A stretch of DNA of 64,000 bases. It comes from Orobanche coerulescens. Taxonomy: Eukaryota > Streptophyta > Magnoliopsida > Lamiales > Orobanchaceae. A program made the translations under genes and the position numbers. The stretch covers positions 80,162,092 through 80,226,091 of the forward strand of contig CM065818.1 in NCBI GenBank assembly GCA_033398695.1. Direction: 5' to 3'. Positions 1-10,451 of this stretch are shown piece by piece. Each line of letters starts with the position of its first letter. The stretch's first letter is position 1. The notes under the pieces were generated by a model, which saw only the letters and a program-made list of their open reading frames with translations, was not told where the DNA came from and ran no database searches.

Positions 1-582
1 TACGGAATAAATCCGCACATGTCATTGGATTTGATTCCCTTGCCGAACGACGAATTGGTTCACAAAGACGCCGAATCAAAACTCAAGTCAATGATGAAGT
101 TACATGAAAAGATAAGAGAGCGGATCAAAGAAGTGAATGAAATTTACAAACGGAAGTCGAACAAAAATAAAAAAGCGAGACTATTCGATGTTGGCGACTT
201 AGTCTGGATACACTTGAGGAAAGAACGATTCCCAAACAAACGCAAGAACAAATTAATGCCGAGAGCCGAAGGTCCGTACAAAATTGTGGGAAAAGTGAAC
301 GACAACGCCTACAAAGTAGAACTTCCAGCGACATGAGTACACGCGACTTTCAACGTAGGTGATCTCTCGCCTTACATTGACGACGATGGCATTACGGAAT
401 TGAGGTCAATTCCTTTCAAAGAAGGAGGGAATGATACGATATCTAATATTCCAATCGAAGAAGCTCCAATAAAAATCGACATCCACGACGATACAAATTC
501 GCATGGTCATGCATCATTATACTTGGGAGAAAAGAACACGCGGATTGGAGTTACGTTGTTAATCGGAACCGGAGTAATGTAA
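1..582 (+). pseudogene. E0: integrase C-terminal remnant of a Ty3/gypsy pol
   Basis: This is the end of a gag-pol polyprotein whose upstream part lies outside the window. The first frame gives the post-catalytic integrase region: NPHMSLDLIPLP, a basic KRKSNKNKK stretch, the [15 protein letters not shown] box and RAEGPYKIV (GPY-like module). A small indel near 328-336 brings in a stop. The frame then resumes as [13 protein letters not shown] and [13 protein letters not shown], passes through the polypurine tract and continues about 50 codons into the 3' LTR to a stop at 580-582. In the family this module binds DNA during integration. It is closest to E7 and E6 in the same window. It is inactive as it stands, since the catalytic core is absent. 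Confidence 0.9.
418..431 (+). other. E0 polypurine tract
   Basis: AAAGAAGGAGGGAA lies directly before the LTR start TGATACGATA. It is the plus-strand primer site for reverse transcription and here also lies inside the pol reading frame. Confidence 0.88.
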
Positions 583-1439
583 AACTCGACGACAGAATCG
601 GTCCGAAAGCATGAAAATTCGGCCACATCATGCTTGAAAGGGACCCTTACTTGACTTCATATCTTTGGCAAGATAATGAAGATATTTCTCCTTCCCCACC
701 ATAATACAAAACAGCCGAAACATAAGATTGGATGAAGACTTTCATCAAATCTTTCCTTCATGTCATTATCCCTCATGTCATAGTCACCATAATAATTCCA
801 AAGGGGTTGATATCATATCTTCACAAAATCCTCCTAATCACTCCTTGATGAATTCGGCCGATTTGAAGATTGCTAGGAAGATTCATTTTTTTGTTTTGTT
901 GTATTTTTCTTATGGTTGGAAACTACTATATATAGTAGTACTTGTTGTATTTGTAAATCATCTTGAATATTAATAAACCTTGTATTTCTTTGAAATATAC
1001 GTTGAACGAGTTCAACAAAACTTTAGTTATTATTTCGACGCGTCTCAATACGTCTTGAGGAGAGATTATTTTTATCGAGTTATAGGTCTAATTCGGTAAA
1101 ACACATTCAAACCCATACACTATCCTACATCCCGGCCGAAAACCGTATAAATTTCGGCCACCACCTTTATTTTCTCAGTATCGACGAGTTCTTTGTATCG
1201 AGCGAGTCCTCATTGCTCAAATTGTCAGACGAGCAAGTCTTGCTCGGAAGTGCTATATCGACGAGTTGTCTTGCTCGAATTCTTTGTAGCGGCTTGCTTC
1301 ATTTCGGCTGAGTACTGTTCGCTACCGTACGTGAAAGAGTCTTCTGCTGTACCGAGAGAGAATTCGTATCATAAGACCGTGATAATCTTCCGTTGTATTT
1401 TATACGTTTTACGTACACTTACATACGTAATTCGTATCA
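432..1439 (+). repeat. E0 3' LTR (type A)
   Basis: The LTR starts TGATACGATATC and ends CGTAATTCGTATCA. It carries the 18-bp TATA palindrome at 922-939, an AATAAA signal just downstream and the GTTGAACGAGTTCAAC inverted repeat. Near its end it has an extra block ending GAATTCGTATCATAAG, shared only with the E7 LTRs. The base after it begins CTCTT (1440-1444), the presumed right target-site copy. The left copy is outside the window. E0 inserted at the 3' end of E1. Confidence 0.88.
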
Positions 1440-1865
1440 CCTCTTGAGAAGGATCTGTCCTCAGATCCGCGAGGTCACCTGCTTCAAACAAAGACAAGTC
1501 AGAAACATTAAAAGTAGCAGATACATTGTATTCTCCTAGTAAGTCTAGTTTATAAGCATTATTATTTATCCTCTCCAAGATCATGAAAGGACTATCTCTT
1601 CTTGGTAGCAATTTCGATCTCCTTTGTACAGGAAACCTTTCCTTCCTCATATGTATCCAAACCCAGTCTCCAGGTTCGAAGACCACTTCCTTTCTCCCTC
1701 GGTTGGCGCGCTCAACATACTTCTTAGTACGCCTTTCAATGTTAGCTCTTGCTTTCTCATGGAGTTGCTTAACTAGTTCGGCTTTCTTCTTCCCATCTGT
1801 ACTAATTCTTTCAGTCACAGGCAAAGGCACAAGATCAAGTGGGGTCAAAGGGTTAAATCCATAAA
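1440..1865 (-). pseudogene. E1 integrase C-terminal segment
   Basis: On the minus strand this reads [14 protein letters not shown], then a basic region with [14 protein letters not shown], then the [16 protein letters not shown] box, then a degraded GPY-like module ([17 protein letters not shown]), then [17 protein letters not shown] and DLRTDPSQE. The sequence stops where E0 begins at 1439. It continues exactly from the integrase at 45753 onward. The family normally reads RADGPF or RAEGPY where this copy has RRDSPF, so the module is altered. The sequence differs clearly from the E2-E7 integrases and belongs to a separate lineage. Confidence 0.88.
1861..1865. repeat. E2 target-site duplication, left copy
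   Basis: ATAAA here is repeated at 45753-45757, directly after the E2 3' LTR. The two copies join E1's integrase frame correctly, which independently confirms E2's boundaries. Confidence 0.93.
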
Positions 1866-2949
1866 TGATACGGAATCATTTAATACAAATGAAGAAGGCG
1901 AAGTAAGGATCGATGTAAATGACCTTACAACACGCCATGCTCGGACTACTAATTATTTAGGCGAGAAAACGGACATAAGACGTGGAGTCTCGGTCTCGGC
2001 CGTGTCATATGACACAACCCGTGTCATGCTGTGCCAGAAAGTCGAAATCCACTGCCCGACCAACCCAGCCGTGTCGTCCGACACGGCCCGTGCCGAGATG
2101 TTTCGGATAGTGAAATCTCGCTGCCGACCGAACTCGGCCGTGTCGTCCGACACGGCCCGTGCCGAGATGTCCTGGATAGTGAAATCTCGCTGCCCGACCA
2201 ACCCGACCGTGTCAGGCGACACGGCCGTGTCATACTCTTCCGGATAGTGAATTCTCGCTGTCCGACCAACCCGACCGTGCCAGGCGACACGGTCGAGTCC
2301 TGCCGAACATGTTGCGACCGCACATGAAGCCGCGGCCGTGCCAATCGGCACGGCCCGTGTCCGACAGCCAGCCAACTTCTATTATTGCTGATTTTTTTTT
2401 GTGTGTTTTGTTGTTTTCCCTTCCCTCACATGTCATGATTAGACTTACATGTTATGTGGGGTGACTTATAACTATGTTTATTGTGTGATTCCCTCCCTAT
2501 GATTTGATTCCTTTGTATTTTATCTTGATGTTTTGTTTTTCATTTCAAGATCATGTGATCTTGTTTTTATTCCTTGGTTGTTTAGGAGACTACACTTCTA
2601 TAAGTAGTCTTGTTCATGCTTGTATGAAACATTGAATGTTGTATAAGAAGAATACACTTTGTAATTCTATCCTTGGTGAATGCTTTTCATCGAAACTTGA
2701 TTATAATTCGACGCGTTTTCGAGTTTTAATCTAATCGATTCTCAATAGGTCTTGAGGAAAGATTACCTTATCAAACTATAGGTCTAGTTTGATAAATCAT
2801 TCATATTTTCTTGTTTATGTAAGCCGAATTGCCCTACTTTCGGTTATTTCTTACGAGTGTTACACATATTCGAGTGTTGTGAGGATCAACAATATTTTCC
2901 GCTGCATTACATTCGAGTTTACGTCCATTTCATACGTAATTCGTATCAT
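1866..2949 (+). repeat. E2 5' LTR (type B)
   Basis: This 1084-bp LTR holds a GC-rich hairpin array (2000-2370), a TATA-like CTATAAG framed by GACTAC/GTAGTC at 2588-2609 and the usual U5 end. It is 76 bp longer than the reassembled 3' LTR (433 + 575 bp), mostly because it holds one more 69-bp repeat unit. The LTR start is also open reading frame in the 3' copy. Confidence 0.9.
2000..2370 (+). repeat. 69-bp hairpin-bearing tandem array in E2 U3
   Basis: Short near-palindromes such as CCGTGTCGTCCGACACGG occur at 2069-2086, 2138-2155, 2207-2224 and (as CCGTGCCAGGCGACACGG) 2275-2292. The spacing is 69, 69 and 68 bp. Linking sequence GAGATGT..GGATAGTGAAATCTCGCTG is also repeated. The 3' LTR portion (about 19160-19459) has one unit fewer. 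Such arrays in U3 may bind regulatory proteins. No function is shown here. Confidence 0.88.
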
Positions 2950-2953
2950 TAGT

Positions 2954-2984
2954 GGCATCGGAGCCCAAGGCTATTTCCTTGGCA
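2954..2984 (+). promoter_or_regulatory. E2 primer-binding site and adjoining hairpin
   Basis: TGGCATCGGAGCC (2954-2966) resembles the plant initiator tRNA-Met PBS TGGTATCAGAGC with two changes. GCCCAAGG..CCTTGGC (2964-2984) forms a hairpin overlapping its 3' edge, as in the N elements. Confidence 0.75.
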
Positions 2985-3057
2985 ATTTTATTGAAGATTT
3001 CTTGTTCAAAACTATCTCTTGAATCTTGTTATAGATTTCTCCGATCCCGATTTCTTG

Positions 3058-4535
3058 ATGATACTCCGGGATGCACTAAGCGGCCTACCAGAACCACGTA
3101 TGCAAGCAAGACGCGGGGATGACGCACGTCAAATACACCATGCGGACGAGTTTAAAGTAAATGAACTTCTGGAGTTCGTTGGAGGTACCGATCCCGAAGC
3201 TTATTTGGAGTGGGAACGGAAAATTGAACGCATGTTCGAATTTAAAGACCTTAACAACGAGAAACGTTGCAAATATGCAATTCTCAAGTTAGGGAAGGGT
3301 GCTTCTATTTGGTTCGAAGGAGTGAAGACGCGAAGAACTCGGGAGGGAAAAGCAAAAATCCGTTTGTGGGATTCTTTAAAAAGAAAACTTCGTAAGAGGT
3401 ATGTGCCAACATCACATTGGTTAACCTTATACCGGAAGATTGCCGATTTCATGCAAGGCAAACTAAGTGTCGGTGAATATATTGAAGAGTTCGAAAGTTT
3501 GGTCTTGATGGGAGAGCTAGAAGAAAACGAAGAGCAAAAGATGTCACATTTTTTACGTGGCTTAAACAAAAACATAGCCAACACGGTGGAATTATACCCA
3601 TATAAAGATTTCAACACTTTATGTGGATTATGTGTGAAGATAAAAGCCCAAAATAAATTGAAGTTTTCAGGACCCGAATTTCTTTCCAAATTCGGGAATC
3701 CAATTGCCGGTTCAAGTTCGGGTACTAAAAGCATCACGCCAAGTCATGTCCCTGTCACGGCACCTAAGGCTCCCTACGTACCCAAGGAAACAAGTTTGGC
3801 GAAGGTACGATGTTTCAAGTGTCAAGGGTTCGGCCATTACCAAAATGCATGTCCGAATAAACGGGTGGTGACACTAAGAGAGGCTCTTGAGGTCCGGGAA
3901 GAATTATTGGCCGAGGACGAAGAAGAAAGACTCAGTGACGTGTTTGATGTAGACGCCGAAGAAGAAGAGGAGTGTGAGGCTTACAATGCTCCGGACTATG
4001 ACACGAGTCTAGTCCTTCGCACTTTACAAGTCAAGACGGTTTCGAGGGACACGAAACAATGAGATCAAATATTCCACACCAAGTGTCAAATTAAAGACAA
4101 ATGGTGTAGTTTAATAATCGATGGAGGAAGTTGTATGAATGTTGCTTCAAGCGAGATGGTGGCAAAACTCGGACTCATCACTACTACTTATCCGAAACCA
4201 TACGCGTTACATTGGCTCGATGATGGGAGTAAGGTGAAAGTTTCGAAACAAGTACGGGTCGGATTAACTATGGGCTCGTATGGTGACAACGTGCTATGTG
4301 ATGTACTCCCGATGGATGCATGCCACATACTTTTGGGACGATTGTGGCTATTTGATAGAGACGTTTTACATCGAGGAAGGAGTAACGAATATGAGTTGCG
4401 GGATAAAGGCAAGAAGATTGTGCTTAAACCGATGGCACCCCAAGCCATTCGATCGATGAGTTCTAATCAAATGGAGAAACCAAAGCTTACTATGTTTGCT
4501 AGTGAGAAAGAGGTGAGACACGCTATTGACGATGG
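3058..4535 (+). pseudogene. E2 gag and protease (5' block)
   Basis: The frame runs from the first ATG (3058, within FLMILRDALSGLPEP). The ATG used by relatives 27 bp upstream has become ATA. The capsid region has [20 protein letters not shown] and [21 protein letters not shown] knuckle [18 protein letters not shown] lies near 3811-3864. An acidic [12 protein letters not shown] linker follows. A TGA at 4060-4062 replaces an Arg codon (CGA in relatives). Beyond it the same frame continues with the aspartic protease (IIDGGSCMNVASSEM at about 4114, then LLGRLWLFDRDV). The block ends in DDG where E3 inserted and resumes at 10452. A single C-to-T change therefore separates gag from protease. Confidence 0.9.
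4531..4535. repeat. E3 target-site duplication, left copy
   Basis: GATGG here is repeated at 10447-10451. The E2 frame (AIDDG then ERVYLLMIKE) is continuous across E3 when one copy is removed. Confidence 0.94.
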
Positions 4536-5398
4536 TGATACGAATTACGTAAGTAATACGTATAAAACACAACGGAAGATTAACACGTTTACAATATGGA
4601 TCGAAATTACAAAGGTGATGGACGAATTTTATGTGGGATTCGGCCGTGATGAGTAAGATGTACGGAGTTTGGTGTGTTTTTATCGAACTAGACCTATAAC
4701 TCGATAAAAGGGTAATCGCTTCCCAAGACCTTTTGAGAATTGATTAAAGTTAAAATCTCGAAACTCGTCGAAACAATAACTAAGGTTTGTCGAACTCGTT
4801 CAACGTATATTTCAAAGGAAATACAAAGTTTATTATGATTCTCGATATCTTACAACCACAACGAGCACTACTATATATAGTAGTTTCCAACCGAAAGAAA
4901 ATACAACAAAACGAGAAAAGGAAACTTCCTAACAACATCCTAATCGGCCGAAATAATACAAAAACAACAAGAAAAAACGAAAATGGAAATCTCCTCCTTT
5001 AGCATGCTCGGCCGAAATCTTCAAGGTGGGGCAAAAGGTGAGATCTTCTTTGATTTGGCAAGATCATGAAGATTTTTGATGATCATGTTTGGGCCGATTT
5101 TTTCAAGGGTGGGGAAGGGTACTTTTGAATAATCTAAAGCTTTGGTGACTTTGACAAACTTGGAAAGGGATGCTTGACAAATCTTGGTGTGGACCAATCG
5201 GCCGATCCTCCATGTTCCGGCCGATTCGACGTTAATTCGTCGCCATATTTACGTAACTCGGTTCCGATTAGTAACGTAACTCCAATCCGTGTAACATTTT
5301 CTCCTAAGTACAACGATGCATGGCCATGCGAATTTGCATCATCATGGATGTCGATTTTTATCGGAGTTTCTTCGACTGGAATATTAGATATCGTATCA
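4536..5398 (-). repeat. E3 3' LTR (type A)
   Basis: An 863-bp LTR in reverse orientation. On the plus strand it begins TGATACGAATTACG and ends GATATCGTATCA. The TATA palindrome lies near 4868-4885. It lacks a few single bases present in the 5' LTR, such as one C in the CTCC run near 4990 and one G in TCTTCGGGTG near 5185. Confidence 0.9.
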
Positions 5399-8300
5399 TT
5401 CCCTCCGTCTTTGAAAGGAATTGACCTCAATTCTGCAATGCCATCGTCGTCAAGATAAGGTGAGAGATCACCTACGTTGAATGTCGCGTGTACTCCGTAT
5501 TCGCCCGGAAGTTCGACTTTGTATGCGTTGTCGTTCACCTTTTCCACAATTTTGTACGGACCCTCGGCTCTCGGCATCAATTTGTTCTTCCGTTTGCTTG
5601 GGAATCTTTCTTTTCTCAAATGTATCCAAACCAAGTCACCAACATCAAATAATCTCGTCTTTTTATTTTTGTTCGACTTCCGTTTGTACATTTCATTCAC
5701 TTCTTTAATCCGTTCCCGTATCTTTTCGTGTAACTTCATCATGGATTTGAGTTTTGCTTCGGCGTCCTTGTGAACCAATTCGTTGCTCGGCAGGGGAATC
5801 AAGTCCAATGGCAAGTGCGGATTTAATCCGTATACCACTTCAAAAGGTGAATGGGCCGTGGCATAACCGGGTGATCGGTTGTATGCGAATTCAGCATGAG
5901 CAAGTTTAACGTCCCAATCTTTCTGAGTTTTATTTACCAACCCTCGTAATAATGCTCCCAAGGTTCGATTAGTTACCTCGATCCGTCGGTTTGCGGGTGA
6001 TGTGAAGTAATCGAATAGGAGTTTAGTACCGACTTTCCTCCATAAAGTATTCCGTATAACTCGTAAATTTGGAATCTCGATCCGACACGATAGTTTTTGG
6101 CACTCGTATAAGCGAACTATTTCCGAAAATACAAGTCCGCCACATTGCTTGCATCATCGGTTTTGTGGCACGCGACAAAGTGAGCCATTTTCGAAAACGG
6201 TCGGCGACCACCATGATCGAGTCCTTGCCTCGTTGAGTACGAGGTAAAGCCACAATAAAATCCATCGAGACATCCTCCCACGGTCGTAGCGGTATCGGCA
6301 GCGGCATGTATGTACTCGACTTGAACGAACTTTTCATCATATGACAAGTTACGCATTTGCTCACGATTGTCCGACGTCACCATACATCTTCGCCAAAAGA
6401 AATGTTCTTTTAGCACCTCTACGCCTTGGTCGAGCCAAGTGACCGGCTAGTCCTCCTCCGTGCGCCTCCCGAACCAAAGAATTCCCGAATTGTATGTCTC
6501 GGACACATAATTTATTCCCCTTGAAGAGAAAGCCATCCTCAGAAACAAATTCCTCAGACGGGGCCGTTTTACAACGGTTAAAAATTTCCCAAGTCCAAAT
6601 CGTGGTAGTGATCTTTCAAAGTCTCGAACCCCAACAAACGAACATCTAGCATCGGCGTAGGGCATACCGTCTCGATAGTGCATCCGCCACTACATTACTC
6701 TTCCGTCTTTGTACTTGGATGAAAAATGAAAAGATTGTAAAAATTCCACCCATTTTGCATGTCTCGGGCTTAGCTTACTCTGTCCGTTGATGTATTTCAA
6801 CGACTCGTGATCCGAATGCAAAGACGAAATGTTTGAACGCAGATAATGACTCCAATGATCGAGTGCTCTTACGATAGCATAGAACTCCTTGTCGTAAGTA
6901 CAATAATTCACTCGCGCCACTTAACTTCTCCGAAAAATAGGCAATGGGACGGCCTCTACGAATGAGCACCGCCCGATTCCAACTCCGCTAGCATCGCATT
7001 CTACCTCAAACGGTTGTGAAAAATCGGGCAACGTCAAAATCGGCGCTTCACATAATTTTCCTTTTAAGTTTTCAAAGCCTTTTGGGCCGTCTCGTTCCAA
7101 GCAAAGGTTCCTTTTCGGACACTCCGTGATAGGATTGGATATAGTCTCGAAGTCCCGTATGAATCGTCGGTAAAGAAGCGAGGCCATGAAATGACCGTAC
7201 CTCCGTGATTGTCTTTGGGGTCGGCCACGACTTGATTGCCGCGATCTTCTCTTGGTCGACCGAAACTCCGTCTTTTGAAACAACATAGCCGAGAAAGACA
7301 AGACTCTCGACTAGGAAAGTACACTTCTCCCGTTTTCCATAAAGCTTTTGTTCCCTTAGCGTCTCAAACACGTACCGCAAATGTTCGAGATGTTCTTCTA
7401 CGGACCGATCAGATCAAAATGTCGTCTAAGTACACGACAACAAACTTTCCCAAGAAAGGTTTTAGAACCTCGTTCATCAACCTCATAAAGGTGCTCGGGC
7501 GTTGGTGCGGCCGAATGGCATCACAACCCATTCGTAAAGTCCATTCTTCGTTTTAAACGCCGTTTTCCATTCGTCTCCCTCTCGCATGCGGATTTGATGG
7601 TATCCGCTCCGTAAATCAACTTTGGAAAATATAACCGAGCCATGTAACTCGTCCAGCATGTCGTCTAGTCTCGGGATGGGAAACCGATACTTGACGGTGA
7701 TGTTATTCACGGCTCTACTGTCAATACACATCCGCCATGCTCCGTCTTTTTTTGGTACGAGTAGAACTGGAACCGCACACGGACTTAAACTTTCTCGGAC
7801 ATATCCGTGATTCATGAGTTCATCAATTTGACGTTGTAGTTCTTTTGTTTCTTCGGGATTACAACGATACGCTGGTGTTCAATCCCGCGGATAGGTGGTA
7901 ATCCTACCGGCAAGTCTTCGGGAAATACGTCCGAAAACTCGTGTAATAGTGCATCTATCTCCTCCTCATTTTGCGATTTGGTGGCAAGATTTCGGACCTC
8001 CTTGATCATCATCAAATAAACACGTTCGCCATCGTCAATGGCGTGTTCGACTTCTTTCTCGTTTGCAAACATCGTAAGTTTCGGCCCTTCGACTTTTTTC
8101 GAACTCATCGTCCGGATAGCTTGAGGTGACATAGGTTTAAGGACAATTTTTTTACCTTTGTCACGTAGCTCATACTCATTACTCCTCCCTCGGTGTAGTA
8201 CGTCCCGATCAAATAACCAAGGTCTTCCTAATAACACGTGACATGCGTCCATCGGTAATACATCGCATGTAATATCATCGTCATACGAACCCATGGTGAG

Positions 8301-9525
8301 TCCGACCTTCACTTGCCTTGATACTTTCACCTTGTTTCCATCATCGAGCCAATGGAGTGCATACGGCTTAGGATGGGCCGTGGTGATCAAGCCGAGTTTT
8401 GAGACCATCTCGCTCGATGCCACGTTTGTACAACTTCCACCGTCAATGATCAAGCTACACCATTTCTCTCCGACACGGCACTTCGTGTGAAAGATTTGGT
8501 CTCGTTGTTCTTCGTCACTCGGGGCTGCCTTCGTTTGTAACATGCGAAGGACAAGGTTTGTGTCATAGTTCGGGGCATCGTATGCCTCGCATTCTTCTTC
8601 TTCTTCTTCTCCGTCAGCTTCTAAGTTAAAAACGTCTCCAACTCTTTCTTCTTCGGCTAATAATTCCTCTCGGGCGGCTATGGCTTCTCGTAACGTCACA
8701 ATCCTCCGATTCGGACAAGCACTTTGATAGTGTCCAAATCCTTGACATTTGAAACATCGGACTTTAGATAGGCTCGTCTCTTTTGGTGTGGTAGGGGTTT
8801 TTGGAATGGTAGTAACTGACCGGCTTGTGGTGACAGTTTTGGAAACGAGCTAGAACTCGCGCCAAAGTTGGTATTTCCGTATTTAGGTGGGAATTCGGGT
8901 TTAGAGAGTTTGGTTTTGTTTTGATTTTCCAACTTTATGCAAAGTCCGCATAAAGTATCGAAGTCAGAATAGGGGTAGAGTTCCACGGAATTAGCAATGT
9001 TTTTGTTCAAACCTCGTAGGAAACGGACATGCGCAATTCTTCGCTTTCTTCAAGTTCTCCCATCAAGGATAAGTTTTCAAACTCCTCGATGTACTCCTCG
9101 ACACTTAACTTTCCTTGCGTGAGGTCGAAATTTTTCTGAGACTTAGCTTGTGTGTAGCCGGGACATATCTTTTCGTAGTTTCCTTTTAGGGAATCCACGA
9201 ACGTATCTTCTCTTTCCTACACGACTTCTCTGCGTCTTCATTCGCTCAAACCAAAGGGAAGCTCCTTTCCAAGTTTGAGGATCGCGTACTTGCAACGTAC
9301 CTCGTCATTGAGCTCCTTGAACTCAAACATTCGTTCAATTTTTCTTTCCCACCCGGATAAACTTCAGGATCGGTGCCGCCTACGAACTCCTAAGTTCGCC
9401 GGTCTTGTATTCATCCGCATGTCGTGGTGCATGCATGGTGTCATGTCCTCGTCGTGCATGGATTCGGCCCGCAAGCCACGAAGAACGTCACGTAGTTGTG
9501 CTACTTCTTCATCGGTGAATGCCAT
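5134..9525 (-). pseudogene. E3 gag-pol, multiply frameshifted
   Basis: The start codon is at 9525 ([18 protein letters not shown]). The polyprotein then appears in pieces: gag with [13 protein letters not shown] near 9010-8930, CCHC knuckle near 8760-8700, protease [15 protein letters not shown] near 8455-8410 and [16 protein letters not shown] near 8240-8190. RT follows ([18 protein letters not shown] near 7760-7700, [19 protein letters not shown] near 7610-7550), then RNase H ([19 protein letters not shown], 6900-6840), the integrase zinc and core regions (6680-6020) and the integrase tail (5961-5250). The last 275-codon frame runs from [19 protein letters not shown] through the GPY-like region, the PPT and into the LTR. 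Indels are mostly of one base. Confidence 0.9.
5399..5412 (-). other. E3 polypurine tract
   Basis: The reverse complement is AAAGACGGAGGGAA, next to the 3' LTR. The AAAGACGG variant is shared with E4 and E5 and differs from AAAGAAGG in E0, E6 and E7. Confidence 0.87.
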
Positions 9526-9559
9526 TTTCTTCAGTGATGTCGAGAACTGTGAGACAAGT

Positions 9560-9572
9560 GGCTCCGATACCA
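9560..9572 (-). other. E3 primer-binding site
   Basis: The reverse complement is TGGTATCGGAGCC, a tRNA-Met-type PBS, four bases inside the 5' LTR end. Confidence 0.85.
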
Positions 9573-9576
9573 CTTA

Positions 9577-10446
9577 TGATACGAATTACGTAAGTAATAC
9601 GTATAAAACACAACGGAAGATTAACACGTTTACAATATGGATCGAAATTACAAAGGTGATGGACGAATTTTATGTGGGATTCGGCCGTGATGAGTAAGAT
9701 GTACGGAGTTTGGTGTGTTTTTATCGAACTAGACCTATAACTCGATAAAAGGGTAATCGCTTCCCAAGACCTTTTGAGAATTGATTAAAGTTAAAATCTC
9801 GAAACTCGTCGAAACAATAACTAAGGTTTGTCGAACTCGTTCAACGTATATTTCAAAGGAAATACAAAGTTTATTATGATTCTCGATATCTTACAACCAC
9901 AACGAGCACTACTATATATAGTAGTTTCCAACCGAAAGAAAATACAACAAAACGAGAAAAGGAAACTTCCTAACAACATCCTAATCGGCCGAAATAATAC
10001 AAAAACAACAAGAAAAAACGAAAATGGAAATCTCCCTCCTTTAGCATGCTCGGCCGAAATCTTCAAGGTGGGGCAAAAGGTGAGATCTTCTTTGATTTGG
10101 CAAGATCATGAAGATTTTTGATGATCATGTTTGGGCCGATTTTTTCAAGGGTGGGGAAGGGTACTTTTGAATAATCTAAAGCTTTGGTGACTTTGACAAA
10201 CTTGGAAAGGGATGCTTGACAAATCTTCGGGTGTGGACCAATCGGCCGATCCTCCATGTTCCGGGCCGATTCTGACGTTAATTCCGTCGCCATATTTACG
10301 TAACTCTGGTTCCGATTAGTAACGTAACTCCAATCCGTGTAACATTTTCTCCTAAGTACAACGATGCATGGCCATGCGAATTTGCATCATCATGGATGTC
10401 GATTTTTATCGGAGTTTCTTCGACTGGAATATTAGATATCGTATCA
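9577..10446 (-). repeat. E3 5' LTR (type A)
   Basis: An 870-bp LTR, reverse orientation, ending directly before the right GATGG copy (10447-10451). It carries the same TATA palindrome and inverted-repeat features as the 3' copy. Confidence 0.9.
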
Positions 10447-10451
10447 GATGG

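Larger units (their letters stand above)
4536..10446 (-). mobile_element. E3: type-A Ty3/gypsy element inserted in E2
   Basis: E3 is a complete minus-strand element of 5911 bp: 5' LTR 9577-10446, PBS 9560-9572, degraded gag-pol 9525 down to 5134, PPT 5399-5412, 3' LTR 4536-5398, flanked by GATGG. Its LTRs (870 and 863 bp) are nearly identical apart from single-base indels. E3 shares several coding lesions with E4 and E5, for example the gag sequence replacing LSLYRKISDLTQ and the RT/RNase H junction around FIRDF. Those lesions must therefore predate its insertion, or the three copies were corrected against each other. Confidence 0.92.
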
